The position numbers and the translations under genes were made by a program. 64,000 nucleotides of DNA, taken from the NCBI RefSeq assembly GCF_000367925.1, contig NZ_KB849175.1, forward strand, positions 273,395 through 337,394, written 5' to 3'. Numbering within the stretch: position 1 is the stretch's first letter; each line of letters opens with the position of its first letter. The notes below the pieces were generated by a model. It was given only the letters and a program-made list of their open reading frames with translations. It did no database searches and had not been told where the DNA came from. Shown in pieces: positions 16,682 through 26,198 of the stretch. The stretch is from Acinetobacter bohemicus ANC 3994. Its GTDB lineage: Bacteria > Pseudomonadota > Gammaproteobacteria > Pseudomonadales > Moraxellaceae.

Positions 16682-17245
16682 TTAAATTTTACCAATCAAG
16701 TCAATTGAAGGCGCAAGCGTTGCATCGCCTTCTTTCCATTTTGCTGGGCAAACTTCACCAGGGTGTGCATGAACATATTGCGCTGCTTTCACTTTACGAA
16801 GTAACTCTTGAGCATCACGACCAATCCCCCCCGCATTAATCTCAACAATCTGGATTTTACCTTCAGGGTCAATCACAAAAGTACCACGGTCAGCTAAACC
16901 TTCAGACTCAATTAAAACTTCAAAGTTTTTTGCCAAAGTCCACGTTGGATCACCGATCATTGCATATTGGATTTTTTTAATTTCATCCGAACTGTCATGC
17001 CAAGCTTTATGGGTAAAGTGAGTATCCGTCGATACTGAATAAATCTCTACGCCCATTTTTTGGAATTCAGCATAGTTATCGGCCAAATCACCGAGTTCTG
17101 TTGGGCAAACAAAAGTAAAGTCGGCAGGATAGAAAAATACCACTGACCATTTGCCTTGCATTTCTTTTTCAGAGATTTCAACGAATTCACCATTTTTATA
17201 CGCTGTTGCATTGAATGGTTTGATTGCCGTATTGATTAAACTCAT
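16682..17245 (-). CDS. ahpC: Alkyl hydroperoxide reductase AhpC (2-Cys peroxiredoxin)
   Basis: 187 residues, the usual AhpC length. The peroxidatic Cys47 is in FTFVCPTE and the resolving Cys166 in GEVCPAKW; the conserved GGIGRD loop precedes it. It reduces hydrogen peroxide and organic hydroperoxides in the cytoplasm. The partner reductase ahpF is not adjacent, so it lies elsewhere or another reductant is used. It is monocistronic; an OxyR site would be expected upstream (17246-17465) but I could not place one. A/GAGGAATATCTC precedes the start, a good ribosome site. Confidence 0.95.
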   Translation of the reverse strand: MSLINTAIKPFNATAYKNGEFVEISEKEMQGKWSVVFFYPADFTFVCPTELGDLADNYAEFQKMGVEIYSVSTDTHFTHKAWHDSSDEIKKIQYAMIGDPTWTLAKNFEVLIESEGLADRGTFVIDPEGKIQIVEINAGGIGRDAQELLRKVKAAQYVHAHPGEVCPAKWKEGDATLAPSIDLIGKI

Positions 17246-17465
17246 GAGATATTCCTCTAGCTCGTTTCTGGGATTGCTTAGGTTGTGAAGCTAGAATACG
17301 AAATCTTTTCAAATTGGTAAAACCGTACTTTTTTATAAAAACAATCGAAAAAATAGATTTAATATTTCCATCACGATGCTTTTTATCATCGTAAAACTCA
17401 ATTCAAATTTAAGTTGACCATCGCTCATTTGTTCTGTAGATTTTGTTTTTGAGTGGACAATTAAA

Positions 17466-17801
17466 ATGATGTTTCAATCTCTTCTTGAACAATTCCAAGC
17501 CCTCCCTTCTGGCACTGACAGCTTTAAACAACTCAAAAACCATTGCGAACAGCAAATCAAAACGGCTGACCTTTCTCTAGAACAAACATCCCTATTTCTA
17601 ATTTATGGTTTTGCCAAAAATTATGTATTGCTATATGAAGATCAAGCAGTGACAGCTGATTTTTCCAATGCGGCCAAAACCCAGTTATTGACCTATATGC
17701 AACAATTAAATGCCGCCCTTGAAACGCAAGACAAAGCGCTCATTTTAGATCGTTTAAATCAGGTGACTCAAGACTATATGCTCAGTTCCCGAGTGTTCTA
17801 A
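17466..17801 (+). CDS. Conserved hypothetical cytoplasmic protein
   Basis: 111 residues, helical, Gln/Leu-rich, no signal or membrane segment (LLEQFQALPSGTDSFKQLKNH at the start, YMLSSRVF at the end). ATGs at 17466 and 17469 are both possible. I do not recognise a domain. It is closed by a very strong terminator at 17837-17877, which supports it as a real single-gene unit. Confidence 0.65.
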   Translation: MMFQSLLEQFQALPSGTDSFKQLKNHCEQQIKTADLSLEQTSLFLIYGFAKNYVLLYEDQAVTADFSNAAKTQLLTYMQQLNAALETQDKALILDRLNQVTQDYMLSSRVF

Positions 17802-17836
17802 TTCAATTTATTCATCGCTTATACCAGCAGCTACAC

Positions 17837-17877
17837 AGCATAAAAAACCCTTTGTTTTCACAAAGGGTTTTTTATGC
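17837..17877. terminator. Strong bidirectional terminator
   Basis: Near-perfect palindrome: GCATAAAAAACCCTTTG pairs with CAAAGGGTTTTTTATGC around a TTTTCA-type loop; 35 bp after the stop of the 111-residue gene. Confidence 0.85.
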
Positions 17878-18180
17878 TGATCAAATACAAATCAAGTCAC
17901 CTTTAAATAAAGACCAAGCATGGAATATTTCTGAGATTCAACGCCACTCGCCAACTCAAGCAAAGAGCATTTCAATTGATGTTCCAACTCAGCTTATTCT
18001 CATCATTTCCTCTCTTGTGTTATGTGTGATGATTGTTTATGCATATTTTGGCTTGGTATAAAAGAACTGGCTTCAAATAGACAAGCAAACGGTTTTTTAT
18101 GGCAGGTTGAATGTCCTGAACATATAAGCGAAACCTATTATCAAGGACCTGTATCACGATTTAATTGTGGCAGATATGTT

Positions 18181-18209
18181 TTGTACTGTAATATTTTTTT
18201 AATTATACT
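18181..18209 (+). promoter_or_regulatory. Probable sigma70 promoter of the DUF2946-TonB-PepSY operon
   Basis: -35 TTGTAC (18181-18186), 17-bp spacer, -10 TATACT (18204-18209), 34 bp before the DUF2946 start codon. Confidence 0.5.
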
Positions 18210-18242
18210 GCTGCCACATTTCCACTGTGTCGTATCGCTGAT

Positions 18243-18734
18243 ATGAAGTCCAGTTTTCGTCAACATTTGCTAAAGTGGCGCGCATCTTTGGGTGCGATTA
18301 CTTTGCTTTGTTTACTCTGGCATATCTTCTTACCAACGCTGGTACATACTGGCGTGGTACCTGCACTCTATGCAATGCCGACACATTGCCAAGTCACCAA
18401 TATTCAAAATAGCTTGATGTTGTCTGAACCACATTCAAATGATCATCATGGCATGCATCACCAACAGCATTTGCAACCGACTGGACATGATCAACTCAGT
18501 GATTATGCAAAAGAGGTTTTTGCACTCGCAAGCCAAATTATGAAGCATTGCCCTTTGTGTACTTATGGTGTTGATGCAGCTGCGATAGTCCCTTTTATTG
18601 CAATTATTTTTGTATTTTTATTGGCTTGGTTCACTCGTGTACGATGCTTATGCTATGCCTGGTCAGAAGATCTGCATATCCCACCTATCTTCTATCTTTT
18701 CCCCATCAAACAAGCGCCTCCACTCGCTCTATAA
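18243..18734 (+). CDS. DUF2946-like membrane protein with His-rich loop
   Basis: 163 residues. One N-terminal hydrophobic segment (about 16-35), a His-rich periplasmic-type region (HSNDHHGMHHQQH, about 64-76), then HCPLC at 102-106 and a second hydrophobic segment (about 112-130). The HCPxC motif after a hydrophobic N-terminus is characteristic of DUF2946 proteins, which are commonly linked to copper and TonB receptors. It is the first gene of a three-gene unit with the receptor and PepSY protein; the receptor start is 77 bp downstream. Metal handling is inferred from the His/Cys content and neighbours. No strong ribosome site is visible. Confidence 0.7.
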   Translation: MKSSFRQHLLKWRASLGAITLLCLLWHIFLPTLVHTGVVPALYAMPTHCQVTNIQNSLMLSEPHSNDHHGMHHQQHLQPTGHDQLSDYAKEVFALASQIMKHCPLCTYGVDAAAIVPFIAIIFVFLLAWFTRVRCLCYAWSEDLHIPPIFYLFPIKQAPPLAL

Positions 18735-18811
18735 ATCGCAATTTTTATACATCGTATCCAGTGATGCACTGCGGTACAGCCTCGTTTATTGCTTTTTTTA
18801 TAGAGTTGATT

Positions 18812-20923
18812 ATGAATACTCCATTTCGTTTGTCAGTATTAACAGCTGCATGCCTATCAATAACCTACAGTACCCCTATATTCGCCAACACCTCATCGCA
18901 AGATGACGTCAAGACACTCGCGACGATTGTGTTTACAGCAAGCCGTGAGGGTGAATCGATTAATAATACCCCTACTGCCATCAGCAAAATTAACAATAAA
19001 GACATTGAAGCTAAACATGCGACTTTTATTGGTCAACTGATCAATCAAACCCCTGGTGTCTTGATGAATGACTTGGGCAACGAACAGCACATGATGTCGA
19101 TTCGCCAACCGATTACCACCGCTGCGGTGTATCAATATTTAGAAGATGGAATTTCAATTCGTCCTGTCGGTGTGTTTAACCACAATGCCTTATATGAAGT
19201 AAATTTAGCTGGAATTGACAGCATTGAAATTTTGCGTGGTCCAGCCAGTAGTTTATATGGCAGCAATGCCATTGGTGGCACCCTTAATTTTCTAACCAAA
19301 GCGCCAAGTTTAACGCCAACGGCAGATTTGGGCCTGAGTTCAAGCTCAGAAGGTTATCGCCGTTTAGAGGTCGGCGCATCGAATACCTTTGACACGGCAT
19401 ATGGAGAACATGGTCTAAGACTGTCTGCCTATGTGAGTGATCGTGGTGCAAGCTGGCAAGATCATGCTGAAAGCAATAAGCAAAGTGTGACTTTAAGACA
19501 CGACTGGCGTATTTCAGATACCACTCAAGTTAAAAACATTGCCAGTTATAACCATTTAAAAGCCGATATGACGGGTAGCTTAAATGCAAATGATTTCAGC
19601 AAGCGCCAAGGTTATAGTTATCAGACATTTACTTATCGTGAAGTCGATGCAACTCGCCTATCATCTCAATTAAATCATAGCTGGAATGAGCAACAAAAAA
19701 GTCAAATGACCGTGTATTATCGTGATAATACCACTGAGCAAAATCCAAGTTATAACATCCGCACTGACGTTGTTAGTGGCGTACCTACGGGCACATATAG
19801 TGGGCAAACCACCTATAACGCTTTTCAATCTTATGGTTTAAATGTGCAACATTCTGCCAATTTCGATCCAGTGAAATTCACCATAGGCGTTATGGCAGAA
19901 CATTCACCGAATCAAGCCCAAACCAATGATATTGAAGTCTTTCGTGATCCAAACACACTGGTTTATACAGGCTACAAACAACGTCAGTTATTACGTGATT
20001 TCAAAGTCGACGTCAATAACCAAGCCCTCTATACACAAGCAAATTGGCAAGTTTTACCCAACTTCAATTTAGTTGGCGGCGCACGCTATGACTGGATTAG
20101 CTATGATTTTGATAACCAACTCGTTCCGTCAAAAGTCACAGGTGCACCTGATGAAAAACGCAATTTTCATAAAGCCAGCCCGCAACTTGGCTTGGTGTGG
20201 AATATTACCCCTGAGTTCGACTTATATAGCAACTGGTCGCAAGGTTTTGTACCGCCAGAAGTCAGCGGTTTATATGGCGCAAATTTAGTTACGCCAGACT
20301 TAAAAGAAGCCACCTTTAACAATGTGGATGCAGGCTTACGTTTTAAATTATTTGATGATCATCTTGATGGCGAAATTACTTTGTACCGGTTGCAAGGTCA
20401 GGACGAAGTACTCAGCTATACCAAACCTGATAACACTCGAGAGCCTCGCAATGCAGGTCAAACCTTACATCAAGGCATCGAAATTGGCGGAACTTGGAAA
20501 ATCAGCGACATTTATAATCAACGTTTGAAACTTTCAGGCAGTTTTGCCAAGCATGAATATGAAGATTTCAAACCATCAAGCGTGGCTGATTACAGCGGTA
20601 ATACCATGCCAAGCTCGCCAAAAAGTTTTGGAACTGTTGAGTATCAAATTAAACCCATTCCTGAATTATTACTTTCTGTGGAAGGTGTATATGTCGGTTC
20701 TTATTGGATTAATGAAGCGAATACCGAAAAATATGACGGACACACCGTACTGAATTTACGTGCCAATTATCGTCAAAATGCTTATGAAATTTATGGGCAA
20801 ATTTTAAATGTGGCAGATGCTCACTACGCAGAAAGTACGTCATTTAGTAATAATCAAGCGAGCTACACACCTGCTGCGCCGCGCACTTATTTACTCGGTC
20901 TACGCTATCATTTTGGGGAATAA
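18812..20923 (+). CDS. TonB-dependent outer-membrane receptor
   Basis: 703 residues from the ATG at 18812 (MNTPFRLS); the open frame extends upstream to 18626 but those codons overlap the DUF2946 gene and precede the signal peptide, so the earlier start was rejected. The signal peptide ends PIFA before NTSSQD. A TonB-box-like LATIVFTASR follows, then the plug domain (TPTAISKINNKDIEAK ... GIDSIEILRGPASSLYGSNAIGG, the conserved RGPxSxLYG motif) and the 22-strand barrel ending in LLGLRYHFGE with the C-terminal aromatic signature. It imports a metal complex or siderophore across the outer membrane. The DUF2946 and PepSY neighbours suggest a metal such as copper or iron (inference). Confidence 0.92.
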   Translation: MNTPFRLSVLTAACLSITYSTPIFANTSSQDDVKTLATIVFTASREGESINNTPTAISKINNKDIEAKHATFIGQLINQTPGVLMNDLGNEQHMMSIRQPITTAAVYQYLEDGISIRPVGVFNHNALYEVNLAGIDSIEILRGPASSLYGSNAIGGTLNFLTKAPSLTPTADLGLSSSSEGYRRLEVGASNTFDTAYGEHGLRLSAYVSDRGASWQDHAESNKQSVTLRHDWRISDTTQVKNIASYNHLKADMTGSLNANDFSKRQGYSYQTFTYREVDATRLSSQLNHSWNEQQKSQMTVYYRDNTTEQNPSYNIRTDVVSGVPTGTYSGQTTYNAFQSYGLNVQHSANFDPVKFTIGVMAEHSPNQAQTNDIEVFRDPNTLVYTGYKQRQLLRDFKVDVNNQALYTQANWQVLPNFNLVGGARYDWISYDFDNQLVPSKVTGAPDEKRNFHKASPQLGLVWNITPEFDLYSNWSQGFVPPEVSGLYGANLVTPDLKEATFNNVDAGLRFKLFDDHLDGEITLYRLQGQDEVLSYTKPDNTREPRNAGQTLHQGIEIGGTWKISDIYNQRLKLSGSFAKHEYEDFKPSSVADYSGNTMPSSPKSFGTVEYQIKPIPELLLSVEGVYVGSYWINEANTEKYDGHTVLNLRANYRQNAYEIYGQILNVADAHYAESTSFSNNQASYTPAAPRTYLLGLRYHFGE

Positions 20924-20926
20924 TTT

Positions 20927-22390
20927 ATGAATGCCAGCCAACTCAAAAAGCTGATGAAGTTTCATCGGGGTTTTGGAATGGTGCTCGGCATTCTCGTTTT
21001 AATGTGGTCGTTAACTGGTGTGTTGCATCCAATCATGAGTGCAACACAACCTCAACCCGCAAAACGAATGCCTCCATTTCAACAACTTCATTTAGAACAT
21101 GCAATGCCTGCCTCGCAAGTGTTGCAACAACATAACATTACGCAATTTTCGGCATTACAAGCTATTGAGCTGCAACCCAAGCTTGTGGCTTATCGGGTAT
21201 TAAAGCCGAATCAAAATAGTGCTGAATATTATGATAGTCAAACCAGTCAATTCATTGAACATGGCGAACAGCATGATGCAAAACGCTTAGCACTTTGGTA
21301 TACAGGTTTAGCCAAAGAACAGATTATTTCGGCTAAACTAATCACTGAATTTAGTGATGATTATCCAAGTGTTAATCGTTTATTGCCTGTTTGGCGTGTC
21401 AGTTTTGATAATGGCCTGAGAGCTTATGTTGATCCATCACAATCTCGATTAGCCACCCTATCCAATGACCAAAAAATGTGGATGGCAAGAATTTTCCGTT
21501 TAGGTCATACATGGACGTGGGGTGATCAAGCTTGGCTTGGGCAAACGATCCTCATGCAAATTGCCTTAATTGGCATATTGGTATTGGTGGTGATGGGTGT
21601 TGCATTGTTTTTTAAAATCCATAATCGTAAAAATCATCGTTTACGCCAAAAACCGAGTCGCTTTTTACACCGCTATTTAGCGATTAGTTTAAGTGTATTC
21701 ATTACATTGTGGCTCATCAGTGGTTTTTATCATGTTTGGCAAAAGAAACCTGCTGTTCAAAATATTCAACCCATTTTTAATACGCAGGATTTGAGTTTAG
21801 AAGCATGGCAAACTGCGACTCAACAGCCATTACAACGATTAAACCTTGTCCCAATTGCACTGAATAACGCACAAGCTGTTGCTGGTTGGATGGTTCAATT
21901 CGTAGGAACGCCTCAAATGCAAGGTAGTATGACGGCTGTTAAAGAACATGATCATCATAATCAGGCCAAAAGTGCAGCACCGACCATTAAACTGATCGAT
22001 GCTAAAACTTCTGCAAAATTGGATATTCTTGAGCAAAGTAAACGATTGGCTGCAAATTATTTACACATTCCTGCCCATCAATTTACTCACAGTTCATGGG
22101 TCACCAGTTTTAGTGGAGAATATGGATTTATCAATAAACGTTTGCCTGTTGTTAAAGTCGAAACGAGCTTAAACAATCAGCTCAGGCTTTATATCGAACC
22201 AAGTAGCGGTTTAATTGCCGCACAAGTCACGCAGCAAGATGCTTTAGAAGGATTTAGTTTTGCTTACTTACATAAATGGACTTGGTTACCAATAGATAAA
22301 ACACTTCGAGATCTCCTACTCGCTAGCCTTGCAGGTCTGATTGCCTTGATGGTTATTTTAGGTTTTTGGATGCAAACACAAAAACGTTAG
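20927..22390 (+). CDS. PepSY-associated transmembrane protein
   Basis: 487 residues, starting 3 bp after the receptor stop, so translationally linked. The N-terminus FHRGFGMVLGILVLMWSLTGVLHPI is a typical PepSY_TM first helix with His; further helices lie at about 200-225, 245-265 and 465-485, with two periplasmic PepSY-like domains between. A His-rich KEHDHHN segment sits in the second loop. Proteins of this type are inner-membrane partners of TonB receptors, probably acting in metal reduction or transfer. The exact reaction is not established. The unit ends at a hairpin terminator at 22398. Confidence 0.82.
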   Translation: MNASQLKKLMKFHRGFGMVLGILVLMWSLTGVLHPIMSATQPQPAKRMPPFQQLHLEHAMPASQVLQQHNITQFSALQAIELQPKLVAYRVLKPNQNSAEYYDSQTSQFIEHGEQHDAKRLALWYTGLAKEQIISAKLITEFSDDYPSVNRLLPVWRVSFDNGLRAYVDPSQSRLATLSNDQKMWMARIFRLGHTWTWGDQAWLGQTILMQIALIGILVLVVMGVALFFKIHNRKNHRLRQKPSRFLHRYLAISLSVFITLWLISGFYHVWQKKPAVQNIQPIFNTQDLSLEAWQTATQQPLQRLNLVPIALNNAQAVAGWMVQFVGTPQMQGSMTAVKEHDHHNQAKSAAPTIKLIDAKTSAKLDILEQSKRLAANYLHIPAHQFTHSSWVTSFSGEYGFINKRLPVVKVETSLNNQLRLYIEPSSGLIAAQVTQQDALEGFSFAYLHKWTWLPIDKTLRDLLLASLAGLIALMVILGFWMQTQKR

Positions 22391-22397
22391 TCCCTCT

Positions 22398-22436
22398 ACG
22401 ATTCTCTCTTAATCAAGTGAGAATCGTCTTTCTTTG
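22398..22436 (+). terminator. Terminator of the TonB/PepSY operon
   Basis: ACGATTCTC pairs with GAGAATCGT around TCTTAATCAAGT-type loop, then CTTTCTTT. Confidence 0.75.
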
Positions 22437-22664
22437 CTTATATCTTCTTATTTCGAATAATTTGTTATCAATTCATAATTATCCTGCTAAACACGAGGGT
22501 ATTTATGAATCTACTTCAACAGCACCTTAATTGCCGATTTAACATAGGCTTTTAGGATCGAAGCAAATGATATTTTCACGATTAATTAACAATTTGATCT
22601 AACTAAAGCGTGTTTATGACATCGGTGACTATCCACTTTTTGTTCTATATCAATCTTTTTGTGC

Positions 22665-22691
22665 ATAAAAAAACCTGATAAATATCAGGTT
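22665..22691 (-). terminator. Terminator of ssb
   Basis: AACCTGATA / TATCAGGTT stem; on the minus strand a run of seven T follows. Confidence 0.8.
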
Positions 22692-22711
22692 CTTATTTTA
22701 CTTAAAGTACC

Positions 22712-23311
22712 TCAAAATGGAAGATCATCATCTAAATCAGCAGGTGCAGGCGCTGAAGGTGCAGATTGTGGTGCTTTAGGCTGGAAACCCGCTGGGTTAT
22801 TGTTGGCATAACCACTTTGCTGGTTGTTATTAAAACCACCTTGATTATTGCCATAACCGCCTTGGTTATTATTATTGTTGTTATAACCTGAGTTAGCGCC
22901 ACCTTGGTTATTGTTGAAACGAGGTTGATTATAACCCGCGTTATCACCACCCGTGCTTTGCTCACCTTGCTGACGATTACCACTGTCTAACATTTGCATT
23001 TGCTCACCACGAATTTCTGTGGTGTAGCGTTCTTGACCGCTTTGGTCTGTCCACTGACGCGTACGCAATGAACCTTCAATATAAACTTTAGAACCTTTGC
23101 GTAGATACTGCTGCGCAATTTCACCTAAGCGGTTATGTAACACAATACGGTGCCATTCCGTTTGTTCTTTGCGCTCACCGGTATTTTTATCCGTCCACGA
23201 ATCGCTGGTTGCAATTGAGAACTGAGTAAGAGAACCACCATTTGGAAAAGTTTTGGTTTCAGGATCTTTGCCTAAAGTTCCGACTAAAATAACTTTATTA
23301 ACACCACGCAT
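22712..23311 (-). CDS. ssb: Single-stranded DNA-binding protein
   Basis: 199 residues. The OB-fold begins RGVNKVILVGTLGKDPE and continues through SIATSDSWTDKNTGERKEQTEWH and VYIEGSLRTRQW. The linker (about 115-185) is rich in Asn, Gly and Gln, with repeated NNQGG units. The acidic tip DLDDDLPF at the C-terminus is the docking site for replication and repair partners. It coats single-stranded DNA in replication, recombination and repair. It is downstream of the YajR-type MFS gene on the same strand (51-bp gap), an arrangement seen in related gammaproteobacteria near uvrA. Confidence 0.97.
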   Translation of the reverse strand: MRGVNKVILVGTLGKDPETKTFPNGGSLTQFSIATSDSWTDKNTGERKEQTEWHRIVLHNRLGEIAQQYLRKGSKVYIEGSLRTRQWTDQSGQERYTTEIRGEQMQMLDSGNRQQGEQSTGGDNAGYNQPRFNNNQGGANSGYNNNNNNQGGYGNNQGGFNNNQQSGYANNNPAGFQPKAPQSAPSAPAPADLDDDLPF

Positions 23312-23362
23312 CAGACGTATTCTTCCTATTTATTACTATGTTTTACTTTATAAGAGTTATGC

Positions 23363-24727
23363 TTAAATGGCTACCTCTTTACCTAACAAGTGCGTTAAAT
23401 CTTGTCGTGCAACATCATCTATTTGCTGTTTATCGACTTTAATATACGCAACCTGTTGGTCGGGCATGACCACGACTTCTTCAATACCACGAATTGCCAA
23501 AAGTTGAGAAGTCCATTCATCCGTTTGTTTGCTTTCAGGCAAACGAATCACTAACGATGACAGATAACGCGGCTGAACCAAGCCAAAACTAATCAATAAC
23601 CAAACCACGGCAATTGCGGTCAAAATCCCCCAACCCATTGCGGTATTGTTCAAAATTAACAATTGCCCGCCAATCATACCGCCAAAAAATGCGCCTAAGA
23701 ACTGGCTACTGGCATTTACGCCCATGGCTGTTGCTTTGGATTGAATGGGTGCAGATTTGGACAACCAAGAAGGCAATAATGCTTCCATGACGTTAAAGGC
23801 AATAAAGAATAAAGCGAGGCCTAACAGTAAGATATATTTCGACTCAAAGCCAAAAATCAGTACCAATAAACCTAAAACAATCCCACCAATTGCGGTTAAG
23901 AAAATACCGCGCATTTTGCGATATTTTTCCGCCAAAATAATACTGGGAAAGGCAAAAAATAGGCTGATCACCAATAAAGGTAAATACACCAAACCATGAC
24001 GAGAGAGTGGAATATCCGCAAATTCGATCAGTTGTGATGGCATATAAATGAACATTGCGGTGAGCAATAAATGCAGCGCAAAGACTGAAATATGCAGACG
24101 GTTTAAATCACCCATTTTCAAAACTTGTTTTAACTGCGTCACATAGCCTTGCTGATAATTGCGATGATGACGCGTCACTTTAGGCACCAACAGCAACATT
24201 GAAATTGCCGCGATTCCCATAATCGTGGTCACCCAAAATAGTCCAGAAATGCCAACCAAACTGGTTAACCAAGGCCCAAGACTGAAGGCCACCATAAAGG
24301 ACACCCCAATACTCATGCCCATAACGGCCATGGCTTTACTACGTTGTTCCTCACGCGTGATATCGGCAAGCAATGCCATTACCACCGCAGAAACGGCACC
24401 ACCACCCGCAATCGCACGGCCAATAATCACGCCATAAATGCTCTCAGACATAGCAGCAACGGCACCGCCCAGTGCAAACAACAATAAGCCTAAAACCACC
24501 AAAGGCTTACGGCTAAAACGGTCCGCCAGCAAGCTAAATGGAATTTGTAAAATGGCTTGGGTTAAACCATATACACCGACAGCTAAGCCAATCAGCGCAG
24601 GGGTTGCACCTTGATATGACTGTCCTGCCACAGAAAACACAGGAATAATCATGAACAAGCCCAGCATACGCAGTGCAAAAATACTGCTTAAGGCAAAGGT
24701 TGAACGACGTTCTAAAGCATTCATCAT
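23363..24727 (-). CDS. yajR: MFS transporter, YajR type
   Basis: 454 residues, matching E. coli YajR in length and layout. Twelve membrane segments occupy about 1-385. The motif A region reads FSLLADRFSRKPLVVLGL, and the second half has a GVNASSQFLGAFFGGMIGG segment. A C-terminal soluble domain of about 70 residues (IRGIEEVVVMPDQQVAYIKVDKQQIDDV) corresponds to the ferredoxin-like YAM domain that defines YajR. It is presumed to be a proton-coupled exporter; substrate unknown. The paired ATGs at the start are both possible. ssb follows on the same strand. Confidence 0.85.
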   Translation of the reverse strand: MMNALERRSTFALSSIFALRMLGLFMIIPVFSVAGQSYQGATPALIGLAVGVYGLTQAILQIPFSLLADRFSRKPLVVLGLLLFALGGAVAAMSESIYGVIIGRAIAGGGAVSAVVMALLADITREEQRSKAMAVMGMSIGVSFMVAFSLGPWLTSLVGISGLFWVTTIMGIAAISMLLLVPKVTRHHRNYQQGYVTQLKQVLKMGDLNRLHISVFALHLLLTAMFIYMPSQLIEFADIPLSRHGLVYLPLLVISLFFAFPSIILAEKYRKMRGIFLTAIGGIVLGLLVLIFGFESKYILLLGLALFFIAFNVMEALLPSWLSKSAPIQSKATAMGVNASSQFLGAFFGGMIGGQLLILNNTAMGWGILTAIAVVWLLISFGLVQPRYLSSLVIRLPESKQTDEWTSQLLAIRGIEEVVVMPDQQVAYIKVDKQQIDDVARQDLTHLLGKEVAI

Positions 24728-24825
24728 ATCAATAAGCTTGGTTTTATGAGTTTAATTTCGATCGACTATCCTACAACATTCGTATTACAGATGCTGTTTT
24801 ATTGCAAGATGAGCCACCATAAAAA

Positions 24826-24850
24826 AAGGCGCATTTTCATGCGCCCTTAT
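24826..24850 (-). terminator. Terminator of the DUF475 gene
   Basis: GGCGCA / TGCGCC stem with a TTTTCA loop, followed on the minus strand by seven T. Confidence 0.8.
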
Positions 24851-24875
24851 TGTAACCGTTTTTCTTAAACAACGA

Positions 24876-25961
24876 TTAACCGATCCGTTCTTGACGCTTA
24901 CGATATTGAATCGAGGCAAAGATTGCCCACACAATAAATGCCACACCAATTAAACCTGTGACCACTTCAGGAATATGTACACCTGTACCACTCGCCAGCA
25001 TAATAAATGCCAAAGCACCGATGGCATAATGCGCACCATGTTCAAGGAATACATAGGCATCTAAGGTGCCTTTTTCAACGAGGTAAATGGTCATTGAACG
25101 CACGAACATCGCACCAATTGCGAGACCAAGCATGATGATCACCACGTCAGAGGTAATGGCAAACGCACCAATTACACCATCAAAACTAAACGATGCATCT
25201 AAGACTTCAAGGTAAATAAAACCACCCAGACCAGCTTTAATCACACCTGTTGATGCACCACTGGCATCATGACTGACAGCATTGCCGTCTTCATCAATTT
25301 CAGGTTCACCGCCTAACAAGTGACTGAGCACTTGCACACCGATGTAAACCACAATGCCCCAAATACCCGCCATGGTCACCACTAAACGCGTCGCTTCATC
25401 GACATTTGCAGCCATGATCAATAAGCCAATCAATGAAAGGAATACTGACATTGCAGGAACATTGGCTAGATTGGATAAACGTGCTTCAAGCCATCTAAAC
25501 CAGTGGGTATCTTTTTCACTATCAAAGAAGAAATTCAGGAACACCAGCAATAAGAATGAGCCACCAAATGCTGCAATTTCAGCATGATGTGCCATCAATT
25601 TCTCTGAATAAAGCAGAGGGTCATTGATCGCCATTTTCACCACATCCAGCATGCCCATGTCCGCAGTGACTGCAACAATCACAATCGGGAAGACTAAACG
25701 CATACCAAATACGGCAATCACAATACCCACAGTTAAAAAGATCATTTTCCAAAAATGATCCCAACCGCGGAGTACCGAGGCATTCACCACGGCATTATCG
25801 AAAGAAAGCGACACTTCCATCACTGCTAAAATGGCAGTAATGGTCAATGCCGTGAACATGGTCTTTAAACCTGCTTCTGGGCCATGGGTATAACCCCAAT
25901 ATGCAGAAATCGCCAGACACACGATCGTAAAAATGATTGAGAAACCAAAATGTTTCATCAT
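24876..25961 (-). CDS. DUF475 integral membrane protein (TerC-like)
   Basis: 361 residues, about nine hydrophobic segments. Conserved acidic motifs in membrane helices, EVSLSFDNAVVNASVL (about 49-64) and LDASFSFDGVIGAF (about 255), are the hallmark of the DUF475/TerC/YkoY superfamily, in which they probably bind metal ions. TerC-family proteins are linked to tellurite resistance and manganese export; this protein's role is unknown. AGG lies about 10 bp before the paired ATG codons. It is monocistronic with its own terminator. Confidence 0.85.
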   Translation of the reverse strand: MMKHFGFSIIFTIVCLAISAYWGYTHGPEAGLKTMFTALTITAILAVMEVSLSFDNAVVNASVLRGWDHFWKMIFLTVGIVIAVFGMRLVFPIVIVAVTADMGMLDVVKMAINDPLLYSEKLMAHHAEIAAFGGSFLLLVFLNFFFDSEKDTHWFRWLEARLSNLANVPAMSVFLSLIGLLIMAANVDEATRLVVTMAGIWGIVVYIGVQVLSHLLGGEPEIDEDGNAVSHDASGASTGVIKAGLGGFIYLEVLDASFSFDGVIGAFAITSDVVIIMLGLAIGAMFVRSMTIYLVEKGTLDAYVFLEHGAHYAIGALAFIMLASGTGVHIPEVVTGLIGVAFIVWAIFASIQYRKRQERIG

Positions 25962-26198
25962 GATAGATCGACCTATAGAGAAATATTAATATCAATTGAA
26001 TTCGGTAAAACTTAACAACAGTGCGTGCTTAAGATTTTATGCGCACAATTATGACGACTTTTGCAAATTAAGCCAAAGTTCTTCGGATGATTTTTTAGCA
26101 GACCCATATACTATTTATTGGGTGTCGTATCCTAGCGCAATAACTCTTGCTATAGTCCCCGTCATCTGTAAATTCTTCTTTATCATTAGGATGACGAC

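Noticed and set aside
17852..18061. 69-residue frame ending in a hydrophobic helix (PTQLILIISSLVLCVMIVYAY)
   Set aside because: Its only start (TTG) lies inside the strong terminator at 17837-17877 and has no ribosome site. The composition is protein-like, so it could be the tail of a lost gene, but I cannot support a CDS.
18626..18811. N-terminal extension of the TonB receptor
   Set aside because: It overlaps the DUF2946 gene and would put 62 residues before a clear signal peptide.
26040..26198. Possible TPP riboswitch before tenA
   Set aside because: No conserved CUGAGA and GAAC-type core elements could be found.
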